This document shows, one piece after another, positions 8,170 to 17,452 of a stretch of DNA of 64,000 bases. How positions within the stretch are numbered: position 1 is the stretch's first letter; each line of letters starts with the position of its first letter. The position numbers and the translations under genes were made by a program. The notes below the pieces were generated by a model that worked only from the letters and a program-made list of their open reading frames with translations, had not been told where the DNA came from and searched no databases. Origin of the DNA: Anabaena sp. PCC 7108 (GTDB lineage: Bacteria; Cyanobacteriota; Cyanobacteriia; Cyanobacteriales; Nostocaceae); assembly GCF_000332135.1 (NCBI RefSeq), contig NZ_KB235896.1:2243403-2307402 (forward strand). The letters are read 5' to 3'.

Positions 8170-10089
8170 ATGGAAGCATCTTTTGACATCACCCTACAAA
8201 TGGTGATCACGGTTTTCGCAGGCATTAGCGCCCAGGTAATGGCTGCATACTTCAAACTACCTAGCATTGTCTTATTACTCCTTTTAGGCATCCTACTAGG
8301 TGCTGATGGAATTGGATTACTGCACCCGCATACCCTAGGAACTGGACTGGAAGTAATTGTCTCCCTAGCCACAGCAATTATCTTGTTTGAAGGCGGACTC
8401 AAATTAGATTTGCGGGAATTGGGTAGAGTTTCAGTCAGTTTGCAATTACTTGTCACCCTAGGAACACTAATCACCCTCCTGGGTGGCAGCATGGCGGCTC
8501 ATTGGCTGGGAGAATTTCCTTGGAATATAGCTTTTCTCTATGCCTCCATCGTCGTTGTTACAGGGCCAACAGTTATTGGTCCCCTACTCAAACAAATTAA
8601 CGTAGACCGACAAGTGGCTACGCTGTTGGAAGGTGAAGGCGTTTTAATCGACCCAGTCGGGGCTATTCTCGCCTACGTTGTCCTAGATACGATTTTGAAT
8701 GGTGACGCAGATCCAATTAACGCCATTATCGGTTTATTGCTGCGTTTGGGAGTGGGAGGCAGTATTGGTGCTGTTGGTGGTTACTTGATGAGTTGGATTT
8801 TCAAACGCGCCAATTTCATATCTTTTGAACTGAAAAACTTAGTAGTTCTGGCAGTGCTGTGGAGTTTATTTACCCTAGCGCAGATGATTCGCAGTGAGTC
8901 AGGAATTATGACGACAGTAGTAGCTGGAGTGGTATTTGCTAACTCATCAGTTCCAGAAGAACGCCTGTTGCGAAGCTTTAAAAATCAACTCACAATTCTC
9001 AGTGTTTCTGTACTGTTTATCCTCCTAGCTGCTGACTTATCTATTGCCAGTGTTTTAGCGTTGGGTTGGGGTAGTTTATATACTGTTTTGGTCTTAATGT
9101 TCGTTGTTCGCCCAATTAACATCTTGTTCTGTACTTGGAACAGTGATCTCAATTGGCGACAGAAGCTGTTTTTAAGTTGGGTTGCACCAAAAGGGATAGT
9201 TTCTGCTTCTGTGGCATCTTTATTTGCAATTTCGCTGACACAGAGGGGGATTAATGGTGGTGATGCAATTAAAGCTTTAGTGTTCCTGACAATTATCATG
9301 ACAGTCTTCTGTCAAGGGTTAACAGCTGGCTGGATTGTTAAATGGCTACGCATCACCTCTAAAGATGCAACTGGAGCTTTAATTGTTGGTTGTAATCCTT
9401 TGAGTTTGTTGATTGCCCGGTTTTTTCAAGAACGGGGAGAAAACGTAGTGATGATTGATACAGACTCCCAATATTTTACTCAAGCTGAAGCCCAAAATCT
9501 CCGGGTGATTGCTAGTAGTGCGCTGGATGCCGAAGTATTGGAAGAAGCTGGCATTGCTTCTATGGGTACTTTTTTGGCAGTGACTAATAATGGGGAGGTC
9601 AATTTTGTCTTAGCTCAACGGGCATCTGAGGAATTTAGTCCGCCCCGTGTTTTAGCAGTGTTTCCCCGTGATCCTCAAGCTTCTAACTCGACTAATTCTA
9701 AAGTTGATCAAGCTTTTGTATCCGATTTACCAATTAAAACTTGGAATGAATACTTGAATGATGGCAGAGTCAAGTTGGGGACAACAACTCTCAATGAGGA
9801 GGAATTTACCAGCCAGCAGGAGCATATCCAAGAAAAAATCCAGGCTGGTTTGTTAGTACCATTGCTGGTAGAACGAGAAGAACGTCTACAGGTGATGTCC
9901 GCAAATCAAGAGTGGGAAATTGGCGATCGCATTATCTACTTATTACACGATTCTAGACCAAACCTGTTGAAACGCTTATCTGGCGCTAGTCAGTCTACGC
10001 CTCTGTCTTTAGAAACTTTAGCAGAAGTAGAAGAAGTCCCGGCTGCTAAATTATCTCAACTTTCTGCTAGTGAGGCATCTACTAATTGA
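8170..10089 (+). CDS. CPA-family cation:proton antiporter with TrkA-N domain
   Basis: 639 aa. Residues about 10-395 form a Na+/H+ exchanger domain with about 12 hydrophobic segments; the segment VVVTGPTVIGPLLKQ corresponds to the conserved unwound helix of NhaP-type exchangers, and WVAPKGIVSASVA is a late conserved helix. From about 398 a cytosolic Rossmann-like TrkA-N domain follows (IVGCNPLSLLIARFF, then VVMIDTD), which suggests regulation by nucleotide or redox state. It should work in the plasma or thylakoid membrane in ion and pH homeostasis. It is a single gene with no operon partners. Confidence 0.9.
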   Translation: MEASFDITLQMVITVFAGISAQVMAAYFKLPSIVLLLLLGILLGADGIGLLHPHTLGTGLEVIVSLATAIILFEGGLKLDLRELGRVSVSLQLLVTLGTLITLLGGSMAAHWLGEFPWNIAFLYASIVVVTGPTVIGPLLKQINVDRQVATLLEGEGVLIDPVGAILAYVVLDTILNGDADPINAIIGLLLRLGVGGSIGAVGGYLMSWIFKRANFISFELKNLVVLAVLWSLFTLAQMIRSESGIMTTVVAGVVFANSSVPEERLLRSFKNQLTILSVSVLFILLAADLSIASVLALGWGSLYTVLVLMFVVRPINILFCTWNSDLNWRQKLFLSWVAPKGIVSASVASLFAISLTQRGINGGDAIKALVFLTIIMTVFCQGLTAGWIVKWLRITSKDATGALIVGCNPLSLLIARFFQERGENVVMIDTDSQYFTQAEAQNLRVIASSALDAEVLEEAGIASMGTFLAVTNNGEVNFVLAQRASEEFSPPRVLAVFPRDPQASNSTNSKVDQAFVSDLPIKTWNEYLNDGRVKLGTTTLNEEEFTSQQEHIQEKIQAGLLVPLLVEREERLQVMSANQEWEIGDRIIYLLHDSRPNLLKRLSGASQSTPLSLETLAEVEEVPAAKLSQLSASEASTN

Positions 10090-10688
10090 ATTAGAAACTT
10101 ACAAATAAAAAAATACCCTATCGCTTTGAGGTTAAGGGGCTTTCTAGCAGGGACACGAAAATTCGTTTTGATGCTGTAAAATTAACCAATTTATTTTTTG
10201 GAGTTCTCTTACACCCTTTTAGTGAGAGCTTTCTCCCTCTGATCATAATAAAACCGACACCTACACAACAGATAAAATTATGGCATGGGAAACATTGAAA
10301 AATCAGTAATTAACCTCAAAACTATTGCCGGATAAGGATAAACTACATCCGTAAATCCTTAAACTTAGTGAATTATGTAGTAACTTTTTTAACCATTTTT
10401 GCGAAAATGAAACTTAAAACTACAGTTGATCCATTAAAAAAATAAAAACTGTCATATCACTTGAATCTTCCTGTTTTGAATGGCAATATAGGAAGTTATT
10501 ATTTGATTAGAGAAACCCATCTCTAAGATGGCAGTATCGTCTAAAAAATAAAATTACTAGCAAAGCACGGCAGAAACGGGTCAGTATTTAACAATAGCTT
10601 AATTAACAGCTATATTCTATTGAGTGTTACAGCCTTCTGCCTTCTTAAACTAGTCAATCGCAACTGAGCCGAGTGAACGATAAAAGCT
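10090..10688. other. Intergenic region without a recognised gene
   Basis: About 600 AT-rich bases between two same-strand genes. Only very short frames occur. I see no tRNA, strong terminator or repeat-family member, and the promoter of the TonB-like gene is presumably here. Confidence 0.4.
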
Positions 10689-12095
10689 ATGTCTTACGTC
10701 TCCCTGCTGAAAAATATACCAGAAATATTAAGCCAACCAACTGGGATAGCAGCTATAGCCTCTCTTGGCATCCACGGTGCTATTGCTTTGATTGTGCCAT
10801 TAATGCCTGTTGATTCCAGTACAGCCCCAAAAACAGATTCATCGAAAGCAGTCGGATTAATGGAATTGAGTCCAGCAGACCAAAGCCGTTTACCACAAAC
10901 TCTTGATACATCTCAAGTTGCTTTGCAACAACCTCAACTGCCGCTACAACAGCAACTACCTTCAGCCAATTTTGAGAGTCAGTCAACAATATTACCACCC
11001 TTACAAGCACCTTTACCTAACCAACAAGCATTGCCACCTATCCCTACTTCATCTGGGAACTACAATCTTTCTTACTTACCTAGAAGCCAGCCTAGTTCGA
11101 GATTTACAAGAAACGACTTTAGCCGACAAATTTCCAATTTTCAAGTTAGAAGTAGATTCTCTCCATCAGCTTCTCCTTTTGTTGATGATCTAGACAGTAA
11201 GATTAGAGAGACCGAACCACTGAATTTAAATAGGTTGCCACAGGTAGAAGCAGAAAATAAACTATCAGGGGAACCACTGAAGAACCCATCTCCTGAGCCG
11301 ATTGATATTGGCTCTACTACAGCAAACGGAGTTTCTCAACCCCAAAAAATGCAGTTAGGGGATAACGTAGCTCAAATTGGTCAAAATTCTTCGTCTCAGG
11401 CGCTTGGGGAACAATCTCTACCAGGTAATGGCCAATTAGCATTGGCAGGAAAAGGTTTACCAGCATTACCAGAAAATTCAACCAAGAAGCCACCAGAACT
11501 GCCTGCTTTTAGCCAGTCTGATTCACAAGGACAGAAAACGCAACAGTTACTGGCAAATCTCACTTCTTACAATAAACTCAGAAAAACAATCCAGCAAGAA
11601 TATCCTAACGCCAAAGAACAAGCAGTGATTCGGGAAACTATTTCTACAGATAAGCAAAACCTGGAAGGTAATGTTTTGGGACGCTTAGTTGTAGATTCTG
11701 ATGGTAAAGTCTTGGATATCAAGTTCCAAGATAGGTCAGTTGCACCGGAACTGCAATCAAAGGCAAGGGAATTCTTCAACGCCAATCCACCTAAAAGTGG
11801 TAAGCTAACCAGCTCCTATCCGTTTCACCTACGGTTTAAAAATCAAAACAATAATAATATTCCAGCAGCAACTTCTGAGCTAAAGCCTTCACCAAATAAC
11901 AATTCCGAAAAAGCACCAGAGCCGCAAAATAGCAAAATAAACCCCTCAACTCCAGGTGTCGTCATTATCAAAACTTCACCTACTGCAACAGTAAGTAGCA
12001 CTGAACCTGCTGCCTCTGGTGAGTCTACTCAAAAATTAATACAACAGTTACGTCAACTCAAGGAACAAAAACAAGACTCTAATCAAAAAAAATAA
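10689..12095 (+). CDS. TonB-family-like protein with Pro/Gln/Ser-rich linker
   Basis: 468 aa. One hydrophobic segment near the N-terminus (about 22-41, IASLGIHGAIALIVPL) is followed by a long disordered region rich in Gln, Pro, Ser and Asn (about 45-300). Near residues 325-380 a compact segment (GNVLGRLVVDSDGKVLDIKFQ and following) resembles the C-terminal domain of TonB. Unlike classical TonB, another low-complexity tail follows. The layout suits an envelope-spanning protein anchored in the inner membrane. No ExbB, ExbD or receptor gene adjoins it, so a transport role is inference. Confidence 0.65.
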   Translation: MSYVSLLKNIPEILSQPTGIAAIASLGIHGAIALIVPLMPVDSSTAPKTDSSKAVGLMELSPADQSRLPQTLDTSQVALQQPQLPLQQQLPSANFESQSTILPPLQAPLPNQQALPPIPTSSGNYNLSYLPRSQPSSRFTRNDFSRQISNFQVRSRFSPSASPFVDDLDSKIRETEPLNLNRLPQVEAENKLSGEPLKNPSPEPIDIGSTTANGVSQPQKMQLGDNVAQIGQNSSSQALGEQSLPGNGQLALAGKGLPALPENSTKKPPELPAFSQSDSQGQKTQQLLANLTSYNKLRKTIQQEYPNAKEQAVIRETISTDKQNLEGNVLGRLVVDSDGKVLDIKFQDRSVAPELQSKAREFFNANPPKSGKLTSSYPFHLRFKNQNNNNIPAATSELKPSPNNNSEKAPEPQNSKINPSTPGVVIIKTSPTATVSSTEPAASGESTQKLIQQLRQLKEQKQDSNQKK

Positions 12096-12161
12096 AATCA
12101 CCTGGGGATTTAGATTGTGGGTTGGTTATCTCCCCAATCGTTTCCTGCTGAGAATCAAGTA

Positions 12162-12251
12162 TTGACATACCTCCTCGTCCTAAATGAATGAGGATTCCTT
12201 GACACTTCGCTGGGTTGCGCCACAAGTGGTCTTACCATCCCTCCATGTCAG
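12162..12251. repeat. IS605-end-like 90-bp repeat, copy A
   Basis: It starts TTGACATACCTCCTCGTCC and ends CCCTCCATGTCAG, with an internal hairpin CCTCGT/ATGAGG. It matches copy B at 12999-13088 except mainly in the hairpin loop. Such segments often mark the ends of IS200/IS605 (TnpB) elements in cyanobacteria; no transposase or tnpB lies here. It sits downstream of the c6-like gene. Confidence 0.7.
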
Positions 12252-12346
12252 AAGTTGAAGCTGCTTGATATTTGATAGCGCATCTAATGCTATTACCTAA
12301 TTTCCTGGTAATCTGCTGTAATTTACACACATAAGTTACAGCCACT

Positions 12347-12721
12347 TCACCAGCCTTTTTCAGCTTTCTGGAAAACATAAGCTCCTACCTCTAAAATTTC
12401 CTGGTAGCTTAACTTTTTCTTGAAAGCGGGCATAGCACCTTTACCATTCTGTATTTGGTAAATAATAGCCTGCATGGGTTCGATGTTATACTTTGGCAAG
12501 TATTTTGATAAAGCTTCTTTTCGTAAAGTTTTATCCTCAATGAGGATATTAGCGCCTCCTATATGGCAAGCAGTGCAGTTAGCATTAAAGATTTTACTCC
12601 CATTGAATGTTTCTGCTGCTAAGGCTGGATGAATGAAGGTTAGTTTAAATAAAGCGATCGCTAAAACTAGAATTAATAAAACGACTCTCAAGATATTTTC
12701 CTCGTAGCCAGCATCCAGCAT
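12347..12721 (-). CDS. Cytochrome c6-like protein
   Basis: Up to 124 aa. A signal peptide ending PALAAE is followed by a class I cytochrome c domain: C-x2-C-H in ANCTACHIGG, the methionine ligand in GAMPAF, and C-terminal helix ILEVGAYVFQKAEKGW, all close to PetJ. The ATG at 12721 gives an odd acidic leader; a TTG at 12691, with GAGGA 7 bases upstream, would give a more normal signal peptide (RVVLLILVLA). It should be lumenal and carry electrons between cytochrome b6f and PSI or oxidase. Whether it is true c6 or a c6B/c6C-type paralogue cannot be settled here. Plastocyanin and PsbV genes follow upstream on the same strand. Confidence 0.85.
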   Translation of the reverse strand: MLDAGYEENILRVVLLILVLAIALFKLTFIHPALAAETFNGSKIFNANCTACHIGGANILIEDKTLRKEALSKYLPKYNIEPMQAIIYQIQNGKGAMPAFKKKLSYQEILEVGAYVFQKAEKGW

Positions 12722-12998
12722 TTATAAAATATCATGTATGGCAGGTGACTCTTAACAGTTTGAAAAGTCTTTTGCTGTCTAGGTTGTATCATCTGTTGGT
12801 GTCCTAGCCGCCCTGTCTGTTGCTATATTTTAAAAAAATATGAATTATTTAATTTTCTGTTCTGATGGTTTGAGCAAACTTGGATAAAAATTAGCGGTAA
12901 CTAGTTTCTCCCTTAATTGCCATACAGTGTTTAATCTGTCAGATAGGGATAAAACTTATTACCGCTGCATCACTTAATGATCTAGAAAAATCGAATAG

Positions 12999-13088
12999 TT
13001 GACATACCTCCTCGTCCTCAAGGAACGAGGATTCCTTGACACTTCGCTGGGTTGCGCCACAAGTCGTCTGACCATCCCTCCATGTCAG
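12999..13088. repeat. IS605-end-like 90-bp repeat, copy B
   Basis: Direct-orientation partner of 12162-12251, same length, with the hairpin CCTCGT/ACGAGG intact. It lies immediately 3' of the plastocyanin gene. The two copies bracket the c6-like cytochrome gene. Confidence 0.7.
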
Positions 13089-13107
13089 TGTCAAAGTTGG
13101 AAGTTTT

Positions 13108-13527
13108 CTAACCTGCAACAGTGATTTTACCAATCATACCAGCTCCACGGTGGGGTTCGCAGTAGAAGGTATAATCACCAGATGGTGCGTCTGCGGGGAA
13201 AGTAGTTCTTTGCTTTTGACCAGGACTCATCAATAATTGCTTGTAAGACAAAGATTGAGCTAAAGCAGCATTCTTTGCAGGGTTTTTGGCTTTGTCAAAC
13301 ACAACATTATGGGGGGGAACTTTGTTATTAACCCATTCGATTGTATCGCCTGGCTTAATGGTCAATGCTTTGGGTTGAAATTGCAGCATTCCTTTATCAC
13401 TACCCAATTTGATGGTGTAGGTTTCAGCCGATGCGGTGGGACTGAAAACAGCAAAGCTGCTCACAACTAAAATGACAGTCAACACAGTTAAAGTCAAGCG
13501 TCTCCAGCTTGCGGTCATCAATTTCAT
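13108..13527 (-). CDS. petE: Plastocyanin
   Basis: 139 aa precursor. A signal peptide of 34 residues ends TASA before ETYTIKLG. The blue-copper ligands are all present: H73 in PPHNVVF, C123 and H126 in FYCEPHRGAGM, and M131. It carries electrons in the thylakoid lumen from cytochrome b6f to PSI. Length and motifs are typical of cyanobacterial PetE. It lies between the c6-like cytochrome and PsbV, all on the minus strand but with gaps of about 290-390 bases, so separate promoters are likely. In many cyanobacteria copper controls plastocyanin against c6; no regulatory site was identified. Confidence 0.96.
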   Translation of the reverse strand: MKLMTASWRRLTLTVLTVILVVSSFAVFSPTASAETYTIKLGSDKGMLQFQPKALTIKPGDTIEWVNNKVPPHNVVFDKAKNPAKNAALAQSLSYKQLLMSPGQKQRTTFPADAPSGDYTFYCEPHRGAGMIGKITVAG

Positions 13528-13756
13528 GGCTCTATCCTGATATGTAGTTTTATTTTCCTGTTCTCATTTTAAATACAATTAACGCCAAATATGACAATCT
13601 GTCATATATAAATTTTTTTCAATAATTGACGAATATCACTAACAACATCAGGGCTGGAATCCAAACAAAGCTCCGAATCCTGCTTCCAGAGAGCAAAATC
13701 AAGTATTATGCTTGAATGCACGTAAGGATTCAGGACTCGGAACTAAGATTTTTCCA

Positions 13757-13778
13757 GCGTAAGGGCAATATTGCCCCT
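13757..13778. repeat. GC-rich palindrome between petE and psbV
   Basis: GTAAGGGCAATATTGCCCCTAC forms a near-perfect palindrome 35 bases downstream of psbV. It resembles the dispersed hairpins of Nostocales genomes and may also act in 3'-end formation for psbV; it lacks a T run. Confidence 0.45.
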
Positions 13779-13812
13779 ACTTTAGTAAATAGGCAGTCTA
13801 ACTAGCAGATGT

Positions 13813-14301
13813 TTAGTAATAAATCTTACCACCACCCCATTTAGTACCAACAACTTTAGGTTGCAGGAGGATATGACCTGCGATCGCACTCAAGTCTTCA
13901 TCTGTCAAGTTTCTCATTTCTGTAAAAATATCCGCACTCTTGATGCTGGGATGTATTTCAGAAATTTCTTCTTCACCATCGTAAGTTGTGGGACTTTTCA
14001 TGTAGTCTACTAACCCTTCAATGTTGTCACGCTTGGGTGTAGCTAAAGCCAAAGCTTGTGGTTCTAGTCCTACGTTTTGGTTAGTCTTGGTTACACCCCC
14101 AGCATGACATTGAGCGCAAGCGTAATTAAATAAGCGTTTACCTTCTTTAACTTGCTTCAAGCTGAGTACAACAGTATCACCTTTATCATTCAATGCTACT
14201 GTTCGGATGGCTGCATCCAGTTCCAACGCTGTTGCACTACCAATGAACAGCTGAAACGTCAGCAAAACAGTAGCAACAACGCCAATCAATCTTCTAAACA
14301 T
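13813..14301 (-). CDS. psbV: Photosystem II cytochrome c550
   Basis: 162 aa precursor. A signal peptide (about 25 residues, ending ATA before LELDAA) directs it to the lumen. The heme site is C-A-Q-C-H within FNYACAQCHAGG; the protein ends GGGKIYY, typical of PsbV. It binds the lumenal side of PSII and stabilises the Mn-Ca cluster with PsbO and PsbU. Length fits the family. Confidence 0.96.
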   Translation of the reverse strand: MFRRLIGVVATVLLTFQLFIGSATALELDAAIRTVALNDKGDTVVLSLKQVKEGKRLFNYACAQCHAGGVTKTNQNVGLEPQALALATPKRDNIEGLVDYMKSPTTYDGEEEISEIHPSIKSADIFTEMRNLTDEDLSAIAGHILLQPKVVGTKWGGGKIYY

Positions 14302-14614
14302 ATTTCCCCTTCAAATTTTTAATGCTCAACACAGCTAAGACACCCATAGTTTCAAAAAGCATAGATATTTCTCTGATGCTAAAAGTTTGCCGGGTATAAT
14401 GCCGACGGGGAGAACTACAACACCCCTGATCCTGAGGCTAAAAGCTATCAGGATTACTTTGGTAAAATATTCTCGCTATCATTAACATCAGCATGAATCA
14501 GTTTACCATTAGCTGCTCTACACAGCTGCTGACCCTAATTTTGTCCATAACTGGGAATTAATAGATTTGATACTTTGATACAAATCTTTATTAAAAACTT
14601 TACAAATTGAAATG
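14302..14614. other. Intergenic region upstream of psbV with one hairpin
   Basis: It holds the psbV promoter region and the end of the sugar permease transcript. An imperfect hairpin, ATCCTGA (14429-14435) with TCAGGAT (14448-14454) and inner GCT/AGC pairs, is the only clear structure; no T run follows on either strand. Confidence 0.4.
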
Positions 14615-15451
14615 TTAACTTTTTCCACCAGTAAAAGTTACACCTTGAATAAAATAGCGGTTAAAGAAGGCATAAATTCCCAAAGCTGGGAGGGTGAAGA
14701 TCATAGAAGCTGCCATGATGTAATTCCAATAGCTGATATATTGACCTTTGAAAGTATTTAAACCTAGAGGCAGGGTAAACATCTCCGGGTCAAATAATAT
14801 CACCAGTGGAAGTATAAAATTATTCCAACTGCCCATAAAAACAAAAACTGCCTGTGCAGCTAGTGCTGGTTTGGCCAGAGGTAAAACAATATTTTGGAAA
14901 ATCTCCCAGGTGTTTAAACCATCTAATTGGGCTGCTTCTTCTAATTCTTGAGGAAAATTAACAAAAAACTGCCGCATCATAAAAATAAACGTAGCATTCA
15001 CCATACTAGGCACAATCATGCCTTGATAAGAATTAAGCCAACCCAACGCTTTTAAAATCAAAAATGTAGGAATGAGGGTAATTTGTGCGGGTACTGCTAG
15101 TACAGCTAAAATCAGGAAGAACCAAAAACGTTTACCAACAAATCGCAATCTAGCTAAAGCATAACCAGCCATTGAATTTAAAAGTAAATTTAAAACTGTA
15201 ACGCTAAAAGCAATGATAATACTGTTAAATAACCAGTGGAAAAATAGGGGTTCTTGGAGAAAAATTTGCTTGTAGTTATCGAGAGTAAAATTTTTGGGAA
15301 TGAAATTTGGCTCACCGTTAATAATTTCTGAAAGTGGCTTAAAGGATGCTGACAGCGCCCACAAAAACGGAATTAGGGTGATAATTGCATAAATTGTTAA
15401 CAATAGATATAACAAAACTTTCAGCCAGGGCAATCGAGAAATTAAATTCAC
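14615..15451 (-). CDS. Sugar ABC transporter permease, MalG type
   Basis: 278 aa with six hydrophobic segments. The EAA loop that contacts the ATPase is visible as EEAAQLDGLNTWEIFQ with the following IVLPL. It overlaps the upstream MalF-type permease by 4 bases (ATGA), so they are translated together and should form the membrane heterodimer of a CUT1-family importer. The binding protein lies at 18460-19704; no ATPase gene is in the window, so a shared MsmK/MalK-like ATPase elsewhere is likely. Substrate is probably an oligosaccharide or glycoside, which is inference. Confidence 0.92.
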   Translation of the reverse strand: MNLISRLPWLKVLLYLLLTIYAIITLIPFLWALSASFKPLSEIINGEPNFIPKNFTLDNYKQIFLQEPLFFHWLFNSIIIAFSVTVLNLLLNSMAGYALARLRFVGKRFWFFLILAVLAVPAQITLIPTFLILKALGWLNSYQGMIVPSMVNATFIFMMRQFFVNFPQELEEAAQLDGLNTWEIFQNIVLPLAKPALAAQAVFVFMGSWNNFILPLVILFDPEMFTLPLGLNTFKGQYISYWNYIMAASMIFTLPALGIYAFFNRYFIQGVTFTGGKS

Positions 15452-16356
15452 ATTCTTGCGCCTCCAAAAATGCGCCGTTGAATCAAAGTGATAGTAATGA
15501 TAACTGCTGCCAGTAAAAATGCAATAGCGGCAGCATATCCAAGTTGTAAATTTCTAAATACAGCCTGATAAATTAGCAATACTACCGTCAAAGTAGCGTT
15601 ATTAGGTCCACCAGTTCCGCCAGAGAAAATGTAAGATTGATCAAATAATTGAAAAGTGCCAATTATCCCCACTGTTACTATAAAAAAAGTCACAGGTTGC
15701 AATAAAGGAATAGTAATACTTATAAATCGATCCCAACCATTTGCCCCATCTAAAGCTGCTGCTTCATAAAGTGTTTGGGGAATATCTTGTAAAGCTGCTA
15801 AATAAATCACCATGTAAAATGGAGCAGTTGACCAAATATTCATGATCATAATGCCTTTTAATGCAACTTTTGGATCTCCTAACCAGTTATATTTAGGTAA
15901 TCCAAAAAAGGCGAGAAAATCATTTAGTAATCCATCGGTATTATAAATCCACATAAAGATGAGTGTTAGGACAGCAGAGGATGTAACTGTAGGTAAAAAA
16001 TAGAGAATCCGCCACCAGTTTTTTCCACGAATACCAGAATTTAAAGTAACTGCGAGAATTAAAGCCAAAATGGTTTGACTGGGAACGACAATTGCCACAT
16101 ATTCTGCTGTATTTTTTAACGCAATTCCTAATTGTTCATCTTCTATCAAACGGGTGAAATTACTCAAGCCAATAAATTGATATTTAATATCGCCTAAAAG
16201 TTGAACTTTGTGGAGGGAAAGAAAGACAGCGTAGAGGATGGGGAGAATAACGAAAGTACCTAAAACTAAGATTGTGGGCATCATGAACAGATACCCGGCT
16301 AGATTTTCGGTAATTTTCCAGGGTTGGTTCCTGTTTTGTCTGTTGATGGGAAACAC
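15448..16356 (-). CDS. Sugar ABC transporter permease, MalF type
   Basis: 302 aa with six to seven hydrophobic segments. The EAA motif reads YEAAALDGANGWDRF with the following ITIPLLQP. Its stop overlaps the start of the MalG-type gene. It belongs to the CUT1 sugar importers and pairs with the downstream permease. The gene for the binding lipoprotein is 2.1 kb upstream on the same strand, the space being filled by a toxin-antitoxin pair and an opposite-strand gene, so the original operon appears interrupted. Confidence 0.92.
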   Translation of the reverse strand: MFPINRQNRNQPWKITENLAGYLFMMPTILVLGTFVILPILYAVFLSLHKVQLLGDIKYQFIGLSNFTRLIEDEQLGIALKNTAEYVAIVVPSQTILALILAVTLNSGIRGKNWWRILYFLPTVTSSAVLTLIFMWIYNTDGLLNDFLAFFGLPKYNWLGDPKVALKGIMIMNIWSTAPFYMVIYLAALQDIPQTLYEAAALDGANGWDRFISITIPLLQPVTFFIVTVGIIGTFQLFDQSYIFSGGTGGPNNATLTVVLLIYQAVFRNLQLGYAAAIAFLLAAVIITITLIQRRIFGGARM

Positions 16357-16397
16357 AACTAGACCTCGATAATTTTCTATAATTTTACAGCTTTTAT

Positions 16398-16533
16398 CTC
16401 GTTCCCAGTCTCTGACTGGGAATGTCTTGAGGGAGGTTCTACCTCCTGTTCAAAATTCGTTATTAGTGTCTTTTCACACTGACAGAAGGCAGAGCCTTCT
16501 AAACTGCATTCCCAGGTAGAATCTGGGAACGAG
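16398..16533. mobile_element. MITE-like repeat with CTCGTTCCCAG ends, copy 1
   Basis: 136 bases bounded by perfect 11-bp inverted ends CTCGTTCCCAG and CTGGGAACGAG, with internal palindromes (GAGGTTCTACCTC type and AAGGCAGAGCCTT). Related copies lie at 17302-17351 (partial) and 41135-41367 (interrupted). A minus-strand open frame across it is a by-product of the repeat. Confidence 0.65.
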
Positions 16534-16567
16534 GTAAATAAAGAAGTAAATATTTTAGTAATTAAAT

Positions 16568-16990
16568 TTATTGTAAATCTTCTATCCAACACAAATAACT
16601 AAACAGCTTATCGTTAGACAGCGCATTATAAAATCTTTCATCAGCCGTTACCATTTGACAATCGTTATTCACAGCTAAAGCTAGATATACACAATCATAC
16701 ACCGCCTGTTGAACTCTTACGGCGATTTCTAAAGCCATTGGCATTAAAGGAGAAGATAAGCAAACTTGCAAAGGCAATTCTAAAAGTAATTCCAAATCAT
16801 TTTGAGCATCATCTAAGGTCATTTCTCCTCGACGCACACGCTTCCAGAAAATATTTGCAATTTCTGGAAAAAAGAAATCAGGAACTAATAATTGGTAATT
16901 TGGTTTATTTAAACGTAATGCTGCTTGTGAATGGATTTCGGGTAACACCCATTTAATGCCAACATTTGCATCTACCACAAATTTACTCAA
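16568..16990 (-). CDS. PIN-domain toxin (VapC/FitB type)
   Basis: 140 aa. PIN ribonuclease residues are in place: D7 (VVDANV), E43 (FPEIAN), D99 (YDCVYLALA) and D117 (TADERF), which would bind the catalytic Mg or Mn. The start overlaps the stop of the antitoxin by 4 bases (ATGA), the usual arrangement. Family members cut tRNA or rRNA when unbound. The pair sits inside the sugar ABC transporter locus, between two copies of a MITE-like repeat. Confidence 0.88.
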   Translation of the reverse strand: MSKFVVDANVGIKWVLPEIHSQAALRLNKPNYQLLVPDFFFPEIANIFWKRVRRGEMTLDDAQNDLELLLELPLQVCLSSPLMPMALEIAVRVQQAVYDCVYLALAVNNDCQMVTADERFYNALSNDKLFSYLCWIEDLQ

Positions 16991-17241
16991 CCGTTTCTGT
17001 CCTCACGCAAAAGTTCAACACTATCACTAAAAGTTTTACCTAAATGGCGCTGACGTGCAGCATCTATTTTTGCCCATGCTTGTGCTTGAGCAGATTCTTG
17101 ATTGACTAATTTATCTTCTACAAAATTTTCTAATATTGCTTTAACTTCATCTTCTAAACTGCGGTTATGGCGTTGCGCTAAAACCTGTATTTTTTCTAAT
17201 ACAGAAGGATTAATATTTCCTATTACAACCTGAGTTGTCAT
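16987..17241 (-). CDS. RHH antitoxin (FitA type)
   Basis: 84 aa. The N-terminal about 45 residues (VVIGNINPSVLEKIQVLAQ, then NRSLEDEVKAILEN) fit the FitA/Arc ribbon-helix-helix fold that binds its own promoter. The C-terminal part should wrap the PIN toxin encoded directly downstream with a 4-base overlap. Autoregulation is the family norm; no operator was identified. Confidence 0.85.
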   Translation of the reverse strand: MTTQVVIGNINPSVLEKIQVLAQRHNRSLEDEVKAILENFVEDKLVNQESAQAQAWAKIDAARQRHLGKTFSDSVELLREDRNG

Positions 17242-17301
17242 ATTACCTCATTATGGCTACAGAACAATTTACAACAAACTGCATTATATTTAGACAATAA
17301 C

Positions 17302-17351
17302 ATAAGGCAGAGCCTTCTAAACTGCATTCCTAGATAAAACCTGGGAACGAG
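17302..17351. repeat. Partial copy of the CTCGTTCCCAG repeat, copy 2
   Basis: The right half of the repeat at 16398-16533 (AAGGCAGAGCCTTCTAAACT through CTGGGAACGAG) recurs here in the same orientation, 60 bases upstream of the antitoxin gene. The left end is missing. Confidence 0.6.
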
Positions 17352-17452
17352 GGAATCCCTGAGTCAAATCTGTATCATGTATAGTTTCATTTTAGTTGCG
17401 TAATTATTAATACCGTATTATTATGATTACATAAGTTGTTTTTAAATCAAAT

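Noticed and set aside
12939-13133. Minus-strand open frame of 64 codons
   Set aside because: It is the IS605-end-like repeat read through, overlapping the end of petE.
16377-16592. Minus-strand open frame of 71 codons after the PIN toxin
   Set aside because: It is almost entirely the CTCGTTCCCAG repeat in translation.
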